A stretch of 64,000 bases of DNA from Thraustochytrium sp. TN22 (taxonomy: Eukaryota > Sar > Bigyra > Thraustochytrida > Thraustochytriidae): positions 46,608 through 110,607 of the forward strand of contig JABLUY010000118.1 of NCBI GenBank assembly GCA_013306675.1. Direction: 5' to 3'. Each line of letters opens with the position of its first letter. Position 1 is the first letter of the stretch. A program made the translations under genes and the position numbers. This document shows, piece after piece, positions 39,367-48,528 of this stretch. The notes under the pieces are model-generated. The model was not told the origin of the DNA. It saw only the letters and a program-made list of their open reading frames with translations, and made no database searches.

Positions 39367-40004
39367 CGCGCCGAGCGCGCGAGGGAGGGGGGCGCCGCGT
39401 TCCGCGCACGGGTCGCCGCGCCGCCGCGCCGCCGCGCCGCCGCGCCCCGCGCGAAGTTTGTCTGCCGGGCTTGCGGCGGAGCTGGTTGCCAGTGGCGGCT
39501 CCGCGTCCGGGTCGATTCAAACGACGAGTTTTTGAACGCGAGTTTCGGACGCGCCGCGCCGTTCAAAACGGGCGCGCCTTGTGCGGCGCCCGCGCGCGCC
39601 GGAATCCTCGGGGCGCGATTTCCAGGCGAGGCGCAGGATCCCGTCCCGGAAATCGTCGCCGGCAACAATCTCCAATCAATCGCTCCTCCCCATCGCTCGT
39701 CGCTCGCGCAGGCAGGCAGGCAGGCGAGCAACGCGACGGCTTGGACGGTGAGTGCTCTCGCGCAGGCGCCTCGGCGGCGGCCGGCGCGGTGGCCCAGCGC
39801 CGACTGGTGATGGCGCCGGTTCGCGGTGGCGGCCGCCTTCTGCGGGCTGGCGGACGGCGCGAAGAACTTGCGCGAGGAGGAGAAGGCGAGGCTGGCAGAC
39901 AGGCAGACAGGAAGACAGACCGGGAACTGACGGAGGAGCGCGCGGGCACTGGGAGCGGCAGCTAGCTTAGTGATTAGTCTCTCGTAGCCGTAGAGCAGAA
40001 CAGG
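39367..40004. other. Divergent promoter region
   Basis: 638 bp. It contains a GGCA run at 39710-39728 and a GCTAGC about 45 bp before the ATG of the secreted-protein gene. Open frames on both strands are low-complexity. No gene is supported. Confidence 0.5.
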
Positions 40005-40760
40005 ATGGTGATGATGAAGGTGGCAGCGCTTGCCGCTGTTGCGGTGCTGGCGGCCGTGCCGGAGATCGCGGCCGCCGCCGTGCGCGGCAGCGAGGAGGCG
40101 ACCTTCGCGTGGGTGCCGACGAACGAATGCACCGCGGAGATCAAGCTCTGCTACGAGGGCGCCGAGGAGGTGGTTCGCCAGGTGTCCGGCTTGGACGTGC
40201 TTAACCCGTGCCACGCCGCTGCGCAGGTGGTCCAGGGCCGCTGCCAGGACTACGGCTTCGAGCGCCGCCTGGGTAGTGACCCGGTGACGCACAAGCTGGA
40301 CATCTACATCAAGATGGGCGGCGCCGCGGCCATGAACGAGGCTGCGGAGCAGCGCACGTCGGCGGTGGACCACGTCCTGACCAACCTTAACTCGCTGGGC
40401 AGCTACAAGGGCGTGTGCTGGCGCTCCGCGACGGAGCGCGTCAAGGGCATGCATGTTGCGCCCTGCACGGACGCCGAGGACGCTCAACTTGGCATCTGTT
40501 ACCCCAAGTGCGCGGCCGGTGGCGAAGGTGTTGGCCCGGTCTGCCTCGGCAAGTGCACCGGCCGCCACCCGATCGCCGTGGGTGCGCTCTGCTGCGACAA
40601 CGAGGAGGCGTGCGACAAGATGGTGCAGGACCTCGGCCTCAAGCTCGCGTACGACATTGGCAAGGTCGCCATGGATCATGCTAGCACCGCCGCCCTCCTC
40701 GAGGACCTGCGCAAGCTCGCCATGGATGCGCGCGGCCTCCTCCTGCCGGAGTGCGCCTAA
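40005..40760 (+). CDS. Secreted Cys-rich protein of unknown function
   Basis: 251 residues starting with a clear signal peptide (MVMMKVAALAAVAVLAAVPEIAAAAV, cleavage probably near residue 25). The mature part has about fourteen Cys, suggesting several disulfides, including CAAGGEGVGPVCLGKC and ALCCDNEEAC. There is no C-terminal membrane anchor, so it is probably secreted or lumenal. I do not recognise the family. The starts at 40005 and 40011 (MVMM) are equivalent. Confidence 0.8.
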   Translation: MVMMKVAALAAVAVLAAVPEIAAAAVRGSEEATFAWVPTNECTAEIKLCYEGAEEVVRQVSGLDVLNPCHAAAQVVQGRCQDYGFERRLGSDPVTHKLDIYIKMGGAAAMNEAAEQRTSAVDHVLTNLNSLGSYKGVCWRSATERVKGMHVAPCTDAEDAQLGICYPKCAAGGEGVGPVCLGKCTGRHPIAVGALCCDNEEACDKMVQDLGLKLAYDIGKVAMDHASTAALLEDLRKLAMDARGLLLPECA

Positions 40761-40864
40761 AATGAGAACCTTTTGACTGCCTCTGGCCTGTCTCTCGCAC
40801 GGAGTCCCTCATCAGAGCACAACTTGGATCAATTTGATTTTCAAAGACGGAGCCAATCTGATTT
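40761..40864. terminator. Compact convergent 3' region
   Basis: 104 bp separates two stop codons. It contains a short direct repeat, ATTTTCAA(A/G)GA (near 40838 and 40860), in otherwise AT-richer sequence. Both transcripts must end here or overlap. Confidence 0.4.
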
Positions 40865-43800
40865 TCAAGGATGATCTGACCCAAGCTGCGAATGCAGAGA
40901 CGAGGAGGCGCCAGGCGCACCAGGCTTGAGAGGAGGTCGCTGCTTTCCCTGCACGCGGTCCTGGTGTTTTTGCTTGGCAGCGATGCGGCGCTGGGCCTGT
41001 TCCAGGGCACGCTGGCGCGCAAGGTCCGCACGATAGCGCTCCTCAATGTCAGCGGTGAGCCGCTTCGACACGGCCAAGGCGTCTGTAAAGGTGCACGTAC
41101 CGTCGTAGTCCTGGGCGTCCGCGGCCGCCTGGACGTAGGCACCAGCGAAGCGGTGAATGAAGTTGAAGCTGCGATGCAGCTGAACGGCGGCCTGCGAGGT
41201 GTCCTCATGGATGCTGAGGGCGCCCAAGACGCCGGCCGAGAGCCCGTCGGCAAGCTCAAAAGCCACGCCGCGCGCGCTGCGTAGGTCGAAACTGATACCA
41301 TGCCGCCTGCACGCGTTGAAGTAGTGCGGGTACGACATGGACGCGAGGTTCGGGTGGTGGAGCGGCGAAATCGCAACGAAGGCGCGGGTCTGCATCTCGC
41401 GCGAGATCGCCGGCGAGAGACCGGTGCCACTCTGCTCATCGTCACGTTTGCGCTCGTCGTCCTCATCGGCGTCTTCCGCCGGCGTTGGGGCCTTCGGCGC
41501 CTCCACTGGTACCTTGTAAACACCGGTGTTGTCCTCGAGGTACCCGCCGAGGAGGAAGTCGAAGAAGCGGAAGGAAGCGAGCGCCTGCGTCATGCGCAGC
41601 TCCAGCCCGAGCGCCCACAGACGGAGCGCCTGCACGCTGGTGTCCATGAAGGCGACAAAGTCTACGGCAACGTGGCCAATGACGCCCCGATGGTGCAGGG
41701 CTTTGGCAATGGCGTACGAGGCGCTTCGCAGCGCGGCGTGGGGGACCTGTGTCTGCGGAAAGACGCAGCCCACGGACCGCCACGCCCATTGCCGCGAGTG
41801 CAGTTTGTCCTGCGCGCACAGCAGGCGCGTCACGCCACCGGGCTCCAGAAACAAGCTCACCGACACGCTGCTCACGATGCTTTCTGGCACCGCCTCGATA
41901 ACACCGCCGACGCGCGTAAATGCCGCGAGGAAGGCGGCCCACGTCGGGTAAATGGCCGGGCACTGCAGTTCAGCGCGCTGGCGCAGTTCTTGCGCAAAGC
42001 CCTGCTCCAGCTTCTGGCGCGCGCGCTCCTGCACGTCGCCGCGGCTCCAATACGCCTTACCGACGCGGCTCTTGGCGGTCTGCTGGGCGCGGTCGACGCG
42101 CACCCGCTGCACCACGGCAAACTTGGACATGTCCAGCAGCGCGATGCCGCGACCCGCGACCTGATCGTCAACCTTGAGCAGCCAATGCTCCACGTCGAGA
42201 TTGGCCGCCACGAGCTTTGCCAGCGTCCCGCACAGCTCGGCCTCCTCGAAGAGGTCGTGCGCGCCGATTGGCACGTTCACTTCGGCCTCCGCGAAGACCT
42301 GCTTGGCGCCAGCCTTGCTCCCAAGCAGCGCCACGAGGTCCGGCTCGGGCGCGAAGAGGGGCAGCCCGAGCGCCAGTGCCAAAGAGCGGTCCTCCTCGCC
42401 CACGTGGCCCGGCATGATAAAGGCCTCCTTACCGGCCGTCAGCGCGCGGATGCGCGAAAGCGCCTTGGGCGAGTACCGCAACACCGCCGATAGCGAGGAG
42501 TGCTCCGGGAAGCGATGCGCGTTCTCCGGCACGACAAAGTGCAGGCGGCCCGCCACGTTGGCGATGCCGCGCAGGTGCAACAGCTTCTCATAGTACGTTC
42601 GCACCTCGGTGGGCAGCGGGAACGGGCTCACGTACACGACATCCACATCGCGCAGCGCCAGGTCGCACACCCTGCTCAGCTGCATGTTCTGCGCAATGCC
42701 AAAGCGGTCCACGGGCAGTCGGAGGTGCTCAGCGTGTGAGAGCGAGGGCACGTGCACGACGATGCGCTTGCCCTTGCTCATTGAGGGCCATTCAGCGGCG
42801 AACTTGCGCTGCAGCGCCTGAAAGACGGCGTCCTCGTTGGCGCGCCGCCGCGCGAGTAGTCGGTTGGCGCGGTTCTGTTGTGCGCACACGCGGACCAGCC
42901 GCGAGATTTGCTCTGCCGCGCGGTTCAGCCGCTGATGCTCCTCGTAGTTGCGCCGTTGCATGCGGCCGCGATAGGCAGCCTGGATGGCCGAGGCCGCGAG
43001 GCCCTCAGACTCGGGCGTCCCGGTTGTAAAGGCGCGCCCGGGCAGTTGCACGGTGCTGCGGACCTGGTCCTCGTTGCAAACGCAACGCAGTAGCTCCTCA
43101 TCGCTGTGCCTTGAAATCTGGCCCTTGGCGAGTTTTGCCAGCTTGCCGCCGTCCATGAAGGCTACCTCCACCGCGTATTTGGCCATAACGCGCTCTACCA
43201 TGCCCACGAGCTGGCTGATGGCGCCCCAATCCGCCTCATAGGCGCGACGAAAGGAGAGGAAGCCGCCAGACCGCGTCAGTGTCGCACCATTACGGATGGT
43301 GAAGACGTACAACCCGTGGGCCCGCATCTTGCTTTCATACTCGTACAGACGCAGGACGCTGTCGCCGAGGCTCTCCTGTTCCGGGCCATTCTGTCCACGT
43401 CGCTCCTCACTCTGGTTGGTATTGGCCTTGCTGCCACTGCCACTGCCACTGCCACTACTGCTGCTACGTTCGGGGCTTTGCGGCGATGGCGCCCCCGGCC
43501 GGTGCAAGGCGGCATGCGAGGAGGGGCCCGGCGGCATACTCGCGTCACCATTGCTATCAGCGGCAGCCAGGAGCGCCTCATCGACGTCAAGTCTGATGTT
43601 GGCGCCCAGGGCGTCCGTCTCGCAAGCCATGGCGATTCGGGGTCGGACGGCCTGCTGGCTCTGCTTGTAAAGGTGCGCGGTATCGTGCTTGAAGGTCTCT
43701 GCGAGCTCGCCGCTGGCAGCCTCGGCGGTACTGATCTCGGCCTCGGCGCGTATCTTTGCGCGTCGCGCGAGACTTGAACCCAGCACGCGTTCTTTGCCCG

Positions 43801-44347
43801 TGGCAGAAGCTGCGCCTCCCTGCGCACGTCCGCGCCGGCGTGGCGAGGCTTGCTGCTGCTGCTGCTGCTCGTCGCGCTGCTGGCGGAAGCCCTGAAGCAG
43901 CTTGTCAATGTCGGCCGCTGAGGCGCCGGCGCCATGCTTGCTTGACGCCGCACTCTGTGTGCGCAGACCCCGCCTCGGCCTGCGAGGGCTGGCTCGAGCG
44001 GTTGGCGTGCCAGCGCCAGCGCTAGCGCTAGCGCCAGCGCCAGCGCCAGCGCCAGCTCCGGCCGTGGACGAGCGCGTCTGTCCCTGTAAGCTACCCAGCG
44101 GGAGCGACGCCGCCTTGGCATTGAGCGTGCTGGATAGGATGAGGTCTGCCTTCTGTCGCAGGTCCTGCTCCGCCTTGCGGATGATGCTCTCCAGCGCATC
44201 GTGCGCCTGCTCGCCGCTGCGCACGGCCTCGCGCAACTTGCCAAAGTCCGCCTCCACGTCCAGCAGGATGCGCCCCACGTCCTGCACGTGCCGCTTTTGC
44301 AGCGCCTGCTGCCGCTCCGCTGCGGACATGGCACCGCCCTCGCCCAT
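40865..44347 (-). CDS. IQ-motif and ATP-grasp-like protein (IQCH-like)
   Basis: 1,160 residues from the ATG at 44347 (MGEGGAMSAAERQQAL); the frame is open to 45136 but that part overlaps the divergent gene. The N-terminal coiled coil is followed by Ala/Gly- and Ser-rich linkers. An IQ calmodulin-binding motif lies at about 450-470 (AIQAAYRGRMQRRNYEEHQR). The C-terminal 700 residues resemble the ATP-grasp-like region of IQCH (IVVHVPSLSHAEHLRLPVDR; AFIMPGHVGEEDRSLALALG; HWLLKVDDQVAGRGIALLD; HHRGVIGHVAVDFVAF). IQCH is an axonemal/sperm protein in animals, so a role in the zoospore flagellum is inferred. A GCTAGC/GCCAGC repeat at about 44017-44057 encodes an Ala-Gly/Ala-Ser tract. Confidence 0.8.
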   Translation of the reverse strand: MGEGGAMSAAERQQALQKRHVQDVGRILLDVEADFGKLREAVRSGEQAHDALESIIRKAEQDLRQKADLILSSTLNAKAASLPLGSLQGQTRSSTAGAGAGAGAGASASAGAGTPTARASPRRPRRGLRTQSAASSKHGAGASAADIDKLLQGFRQQRDEQQQQQQASPRRRGRAQGGAASATGKERVLGSSLARRAKIRAEAEISTAEAASGELAETFKHDTAHLYKQSQQAVRPRIAMACETDALGANIRLDVDEALLAAADSNGDASMPPGPSSHAALHRPGAPSPQSPERSSSSGSGSGSGSKANTNQSEERRGQNGPEQESLGDSVLRLYEYESKMRAHGLYVFTIRNGATLTRSGGFLSFRRAYEADWGAISQLVGMVERVMAKYAVEVAFMDGGKLAKLAKGQISRHSDEELLRCVCNEDQVRSTVQLPGRAFTTGTPESEGLAASAIQAAYRGRMQRRNYEEHQRLNRAAEQISRLVRVCAQQNRANRLLARRRANEDAVFQALQRKFAAEWPSMSKGKRIVVHVPSLSHAEHLRLPVDRFGIAQNMQLSRVCDLALRDVDVVYVSPFPLPTEVRTYYEKLLHLRGIANVAGRLHFVVPENAHRFPEHSSLSAVLRYSPKALSRIRALTAGKEAFIMPGHVGEEDRSLALALGLPLFAPEPDLVALLGSKAGAKQVFAEAEVNVPIGAHDLFEEAELCGTLAKLVAANLDVEHWLLKVDDQVAGRGIALLDMSKFAVVQRVRVDRAQQTAKSRVGKAYWSRGDVQERARQKLEQGFAQELRQRAELQCPAIYPTWAAFLAAFTRVGGVIEAVPESIVSSVSVSLFLEPGGVTRLLCAQDKLHSRQWAWRSVGCVFPQTQVPHAALRSASYAIAKALHHRGVIGHVAVDFVAFMDTSVQALRLWALGLELRMTQALASFRFFDFLLGGYLEDNTGVYKVPVEAPKAPTPAEDADEDDERKRDDEQSGTGLSPAISREMQTRAFVAISPLHHPNLASMSYPHYFNACRRHGISFDLRSARGVAFELADGLSAGVLGALSIHEDTSQAAVQLHRSFNFIHRFAGAYVQAAADAQDYDGTCTFTDALAVSKRLTADIEERYRADLARQRALEQAQRRIAAKQKHQDRVQGKQRPPLKPGAPGASSSLHSQLGSDHP

Positions 44348-44656
44348 GGTGGCGTCTCGCGCCCCGCCGCTCGCAAGGCAGCGCAGCGCAGCGCAGCGCA
44401 GCACAGCACAGCTCCCGGCGCAGCGGCGCGCGGCTTCGCTCGGCCCTTTGATCCAGAGCCGCGCGCTGCAGCCGGAGCCGGACTCTCCGAGTCGGAGCGC
44501 AGCAGGCGCAGCGAGAAAACGCAGCCGCCGCGCTCTCCACGCGCGCACCCTCCTCAAGTTGTGCAGTGCCGCCCGTGGCCGCGCCCAGCCGTAACGGACC
44601 GGAGGCGGGGAACACCGGGAGCGCCAAACCGCCGCCGAGTTTTTGCCAAGCCCATC
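44348..44656. promoter_or_regulatory. Putative bidirectional promoter
   Basis: About 310 bp between the IQCH-like start and the first ATG of the multi-CH gene. It includes GCAGC repeats (44390-44410). No gene fits, so it should contain both promoters. Confidence 0.5.
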
Positions 44657-47600
44657 ATGATGGCCCTGGATGAGCTTGAGCTTGAACAATCGCGCTTGCG
44701 CTCGCGCTCGTGCCCGGGCGGCGCGGCGGCGCGCGGCGGCGCGCGGCGGCGCGGCGCGATGGCGGGCCCGGCGTCGGGCGCGGTGCTCGTGCACTGGGTG
44801 AACAGCCAGGGGCGGCGCGCGCCGGGCGCGCTGCTGGTGGACGGCCTGGAGGACCTGTACGACGGCGTGGTGCTTTGCGCGCTGGCCAGCGTGGCCAAGC
44901 CCGGCGTAAGGCTCGACGTGGTCGACCCGGTATACCGCGAGCAAGACGCTGTGGCGAATCTGAGCGCGGCGCTGCGCGTCGCGGCTGGGCTCGAGCCCAA
45001 GGTTGCGCGCGCGTGCAAGGGATGCAGAGACCCCGCGCGCTTGGCGGCCTACGCCTATGACGGCGACGTACGCGAGATAGTGCTCGCAATTCTGCGCGCC
45101 TTTCAGGCGGCGACACCGCCGCCGCGAGTTTCGCACGCAAAACAGGCTTCGGCTACGGCGCCGCCGGCTGCCCTACGTTTGCTACGTCGCAAGCCCTCTG
45201 CTGCGGCGCGGTTGCCGCCTCCACCTCCACCTCCGCCACCGCCACCGCCGGCGACGGCGGCGGCAGCAGCCCGTGAAAGAGCGTCCCGGCCGCACTGGAA
45301 CGCTTCCGTGGCCGTGGAGGCCCATGCGGTGCCACCGGCCCCGGTGGCACTCCCCCGCCGAAAGTCTTCTGCTTCGGTGCGATCCGGGCCCTCATCCGGG
45401 CAGCGCAGCCGGTCGGCGTCGGGATCACGTCGGCGGCAGCGCCCGAGCACGGTGGACGCGGAGGATTCGCGCGAGTTCGCGGCGCAGGACGGCCTCGAGC
45501 CGACGAACGCGGGCGCGGTACTGTCGCTGTTGCGGCGGCTCCGCAAGGAGGCCACGGGGCTCAGTGCGAGCTACCTCCAGAGCTTCGACTGGCTCTTGCA
45601 TCCGGTCTTGCTCCCACGCGTCCTGAGGCGCCTTGAGAAGGTCGGTGTTGCCGTTCATGCACCGGCGTCCACCACGCGGTCCGTGCGCGCAGTGGACGCT
45701 GTGGCTGCCATTCTGAGCGATGGAATCCTTCTCTCGGAGGTGGCACGAACGCTGGACGCCCAGAGCGGTGCGGCCACAGCGTCTGCGGCCAAGCACCCGG
45801 TCGTGGAGAAACTCTTCGTGCAGGCTGGCGGGCAGCCGATCAAAGAGCTCTTCTACCGTGGCGTCAGCCTCGACCCCAAGACCAAGGCAGCACGCATCAA
45901 GAACCTCACGGTGGCTCTCCGCGTCTTTGGCGCACTGCCCAAAATGGACGCGCGCCACCTGTATTCCGCGGAGGCTCTTGTGCGACACGAGCCACCCGCG
46001 GTGGCCTGGGAGCTTGTCGAGGACCTGCGCTCCTGCGTGGAGCTACCGCCCGCATTCGAGCCCCGCCCGCGCGCTGCGAGTCGCGGCCGCCCTGCGCGCG
46101 GCGAGACACGCGCCCCAGTTTCGCTGGAGGCCGGTGTGGGCGCAAGCCGCCGTTCTCGAGCGGGTTCGCTCCGTAGCCATGACGGCCTCCTCTTGGCAGG
46201 CACGCGGCATCAGCAGGAGCGGCAGCTGCAGCAGCGAACTCTTTCAGAGTCAAGGCCGCAAACAGCGCTCGCAAAAGTCCACGCTGCACGCTCAAGCGCA
46301 ATGCCGGCGCCACACATGGCAGGGCCAGATGCCGTGTCGGTAGCAGCAACGCCGCCACAATTGCCGTCGCCTCCTGAGCAACAGGTGCCCGAGGTGCAGA
46401 CCAGGAACCTCAGCGCGCCCGTGGATAGCCTTGCGCGCGCGAAGCTGGCCGCCTGGCTCCGCGACCTGGGGGTACAGGTACCGGCGGATGACAGCTCGCT
46501 TCCGCTGCTCAAGGATGCGCGCTTCAACGGCAAGCTCCTCGCAGAGCTTTTCTCATTGCTGAGCGAGGAGGCGCGCGCGGCGCTCATGCCACGCGGTGTC
46601 GCGGACCTGGAACCGCCGTCGTCCGTGCGCCAGGCCGTGACGAGGGTGGGCAGGGCGCTCAAGGTGATGCGCGCCGCCTTGGCCGCGCGCGAGCCTCGGC
46701 CGAACTCGAGCCGGGCCTTGCTCGTGTCCGCCTTGAAGCTCGCCAACCCGGAGGACTTCGTGCGCGGTCGTGAACAGGTGCTCTGGTCGCTGGTGCGCCT
46801 CGTGCGGCGCTCCTTCTCCAAAGTCCGGAGCGCCGCGGATGCAGAGCGGCGGCGCGCTAGGTACGCTGCCGAGGCGTCGGCGCCACCGGACCGGGATGAC
46901 GACGCGCTCTACGAGACGCGTGCTGAGCGGCTTGACCGCATGTACCGTCACGCCAAGAAAGATATCGTGCCTGGACGCGCCGGCGCACCGCCAACGGTGG
47001 GCCTCGTGGGCGGCGCCAGCGACACGGGGGCAACGACGGGCCAGGCAGAGCGCACGTCGCCCTCTGCAGAAGACGACCTGCTCCCATACACGGCTGTGCA
47101 GATGGGCCGGTTGGAGCAGTCGCTGATTTCCTGGCTGCGCGCGCTGGGCGTTCTGGAGCTCTTTTGCGAGGACAGCTCGGTCGTGCGCTCGCTTCTGGGA
47201 CCCGCGGCACTTCGCTTAGCATGCACGGATGGCTCACTTCTCGCACATACGGTAGCGGCCGTACGGGGCGGCGCGGGCGTGCGCGGGCTGACGCTGCCCG
47301 CGAGGACGGCGCGTGTGGCGCGCGCGAACCTCGAAAAGGTGCTGGACACGCTGCGCCGGGAGCATGGCATGGGGCGTCGCTTTCTCTTTGCCGGGGACGA
47401 GCTCTCCGAGGCGCACCGGCCGTCGCTGCTCGGCCTGCTCGAGGATCTGCACCGGCTGCACGCTGGCGTGCTTGCGCGGCCTTCAAGGGTCGTGCCAGGT
47501 GAGACGCCGTTTTTAGGTACCTTTGACCCGAAGCACGCCAGCGTACGGGTTCCCTCCGCGTCAACTGTGTCCGGGGCAGCGAATGCTGCAGAGGCCGCGC

Positions 47601-48328
47601 CGCCCGAAGTGACGGGCGGCGCGACGCCCCCGGTGCGGCGCAATGCGTCCGCAGACATTTGGCCGTCGCCTTTTACCACGAATGACGTGGCGCTGTACAC
47701 GCGGGAGCGTCTAGCGCAGCGGCCATCGCCGTCGCCTGCGGAGACAAGGCCAACACAGGCCACGCAGCCCTGGCACAGTGCCGACATGCTGCCGTCCTCA
47801 CTGTTGCCGACGGCGTCCAGCGTGCTGGCACCCACGGCGCAGCCGGTGCGACCGGAGGACATCATCCCGCGGCCCAAGACTGGCGACCGCGCGAGCGACG
47901 TGGGCAGCGTTCGCAGTACGCTGGAGACGGCGGCCGATCGCGAGAGCGCGGGACACGAGGAGCAGGCGGTGCTCCGGCGCGCCGCATTGGAGTGGCTGGT
48001 CAAGGCAAGCCCGGTGCGTCTGCGCGACCCGGAGGCGCTGCGACGCGGCGAAGACGTACTCCCTGAGCTCATCGACGGGACGCTGCTCTGTGCACTGGTG
48101 GAGAAGCTTGAGCACGTGCGCGGTGGCCTGTCCGGCGTGACGCAGCGGCCCAAGACGACCGCGGCGTGTCTTCACAACCTGCGCAGCGCGCTGGCACAGC
48201 TGCAGATGAACAAGCGCATGCCGCCCGATCAACTGTGGAGCGAGCGCGAGCTGGCAGCAGGTAGGGCGTCGGTCTGGGTCGCGCTCTTTGAGGACATGCA
48301 CCGTTGTTATTCCGTCTACGATCAATAA
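44657..48328 (+). CDS. Multi-calponin-homology-like protein
   Basis: 1,223 residues from the ATG at 44657; the next good in-frame ATG (44759, MAGPASGAVLVHWVN) would start directly at the first domain and is equally likely. Five calponin-homology-like segments can be seen: about 35-150 (VLVHWVNSQGRRAPGALLVD), 300-460 (AVAAILSDGILLSEVARTLD), 593-720 (AKLAAWLRDLGVQVPADDSS), 815-940 (SLISWLRALGVLELFCEDSS) and 1105-1223 (ALEWLVKASPVRLRD, LIDGTLLCALVEKLEHV). Each has a Trp-helix start followed by a DG-x-LL/LC core. Pro- and Ser-rich linkers separate them. CH domains bind actin or microtubules; a cytoskeletal or axonemal scaffold is inferred from the IQCH-like divergent neighbour. The repeats are divergent, so domain count is approximate. 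Confidence 0.7.
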   Translation: MMALDELELEQSRLRSRSCPGGAAARGGARRRGAMAGPASGAVLVHWVNSQGRRAPGALLVDGLEDLYDGVVLCALASVAKPGVRLDVVDPVYREQDAVANLSAALRVAAGLEPKVARACKGCRDPARLAAYAYDGDVREIVLAILRAFQAATPPPRVSHAKQASATAPPAALRLLRRKPSAAARLPPPPPPPPPPPPATAAAAARERASRPHWNASVAVEAHAVPPAPVALPRRKSSASVRSGPSSGQRSRSASGSRRRQRPSTVDAEDSREFAAQDGLEPTNAGAVLSLLRRLRKEATGLSASYLQSFDWLLHPVLLPRVLRRLEKVGVAVHAPASTTRSVRAVDAVAAILSDGILLSEVARTLDAQSGAATASAAKHPVVEKLFVQAGGQPIKELFYRGVSLDPKTKAARIKNLTVALRVFGALPKMDARHLYSAEALVRHEPPAVAWELVEDLRSCVELPPAFEPRPRAASRGRPARGETRAPVSLEAGVGASRRSRAGSLRSHDGLLLAGTRHQQERQLQQRTLSESRPQTALAKVHAARSSAMPAPHMAGPDAVSVAATPPQLPSPPEQQVPEVQTRNLSAPVDSLARAKLAAWLRDLGVQVPADDSSLPLLKDARFNGKLLAELFSLLSEEARAALMPRGVADLEPPSSVRQAVTRVGRALKVMRAALAAREPRPNSSRALLVSALKLANPEDFVRGREQVLWSLVRLVRRSFSKVRSAADAERRRARYAAEASAPPDRDDDALYETRAERLDRMYRHAKKDIVPGRAGAPPTVGLVGGASDTGATTGQAERTSPSAEDDLLPYTAVQMGRLEQSLISWLRALGVLELFCEDSSVVRSLLGPAALRLACTDGSLLAHTVAAVRGGAGVRGLTLPARTARVARANLEKVLDTLRREHGMGRRFLFAGDELSEAHRPSLLGLLEDLHRLHAGVLARPSRVVPGETPFLGTFDPKHASVRVPSASTVSGAANAAEAAPPEVTGGATPPVRRNASADIWPSPFTTNDVALYTRERLAQRPSPSPAETRPTQATQPWHSADMLPSSLLPTASSVLAPTAQPVRPEDIIPRPKTGDRASDVGSVRSTLETAADRESAGHEEQAVLRRAALEWLVKASPVRLRDPEALRRGEDVLPELIDGTLLCALVEKLEHVRGGLSGVTQRPKTTAACLHNLRSALAQLQMNKRMPPDQLWSERELAAGRASVWVALFEDMHRCYSVYDQ

Positions 48329-48378
48329 GATATGCGCGCGCAAAATACGAAAGAGAGAGAAATACGAAAGAGAGAGAG

Positions 48379-48489
<111 letters not shown>

Positions 48490-48528
48490 GCAATGTTCAA
48501 CATTCCCCCGCCATCGTCTTGTCGTAGG

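Noticed and set aside
44201-44656. N-terminal extension of the multi-CH protein to 44201
   Set aside because: It would overlap the start of the divergent IQCH-like gene and is low-complexity Arg/Ala/Pro sequence.
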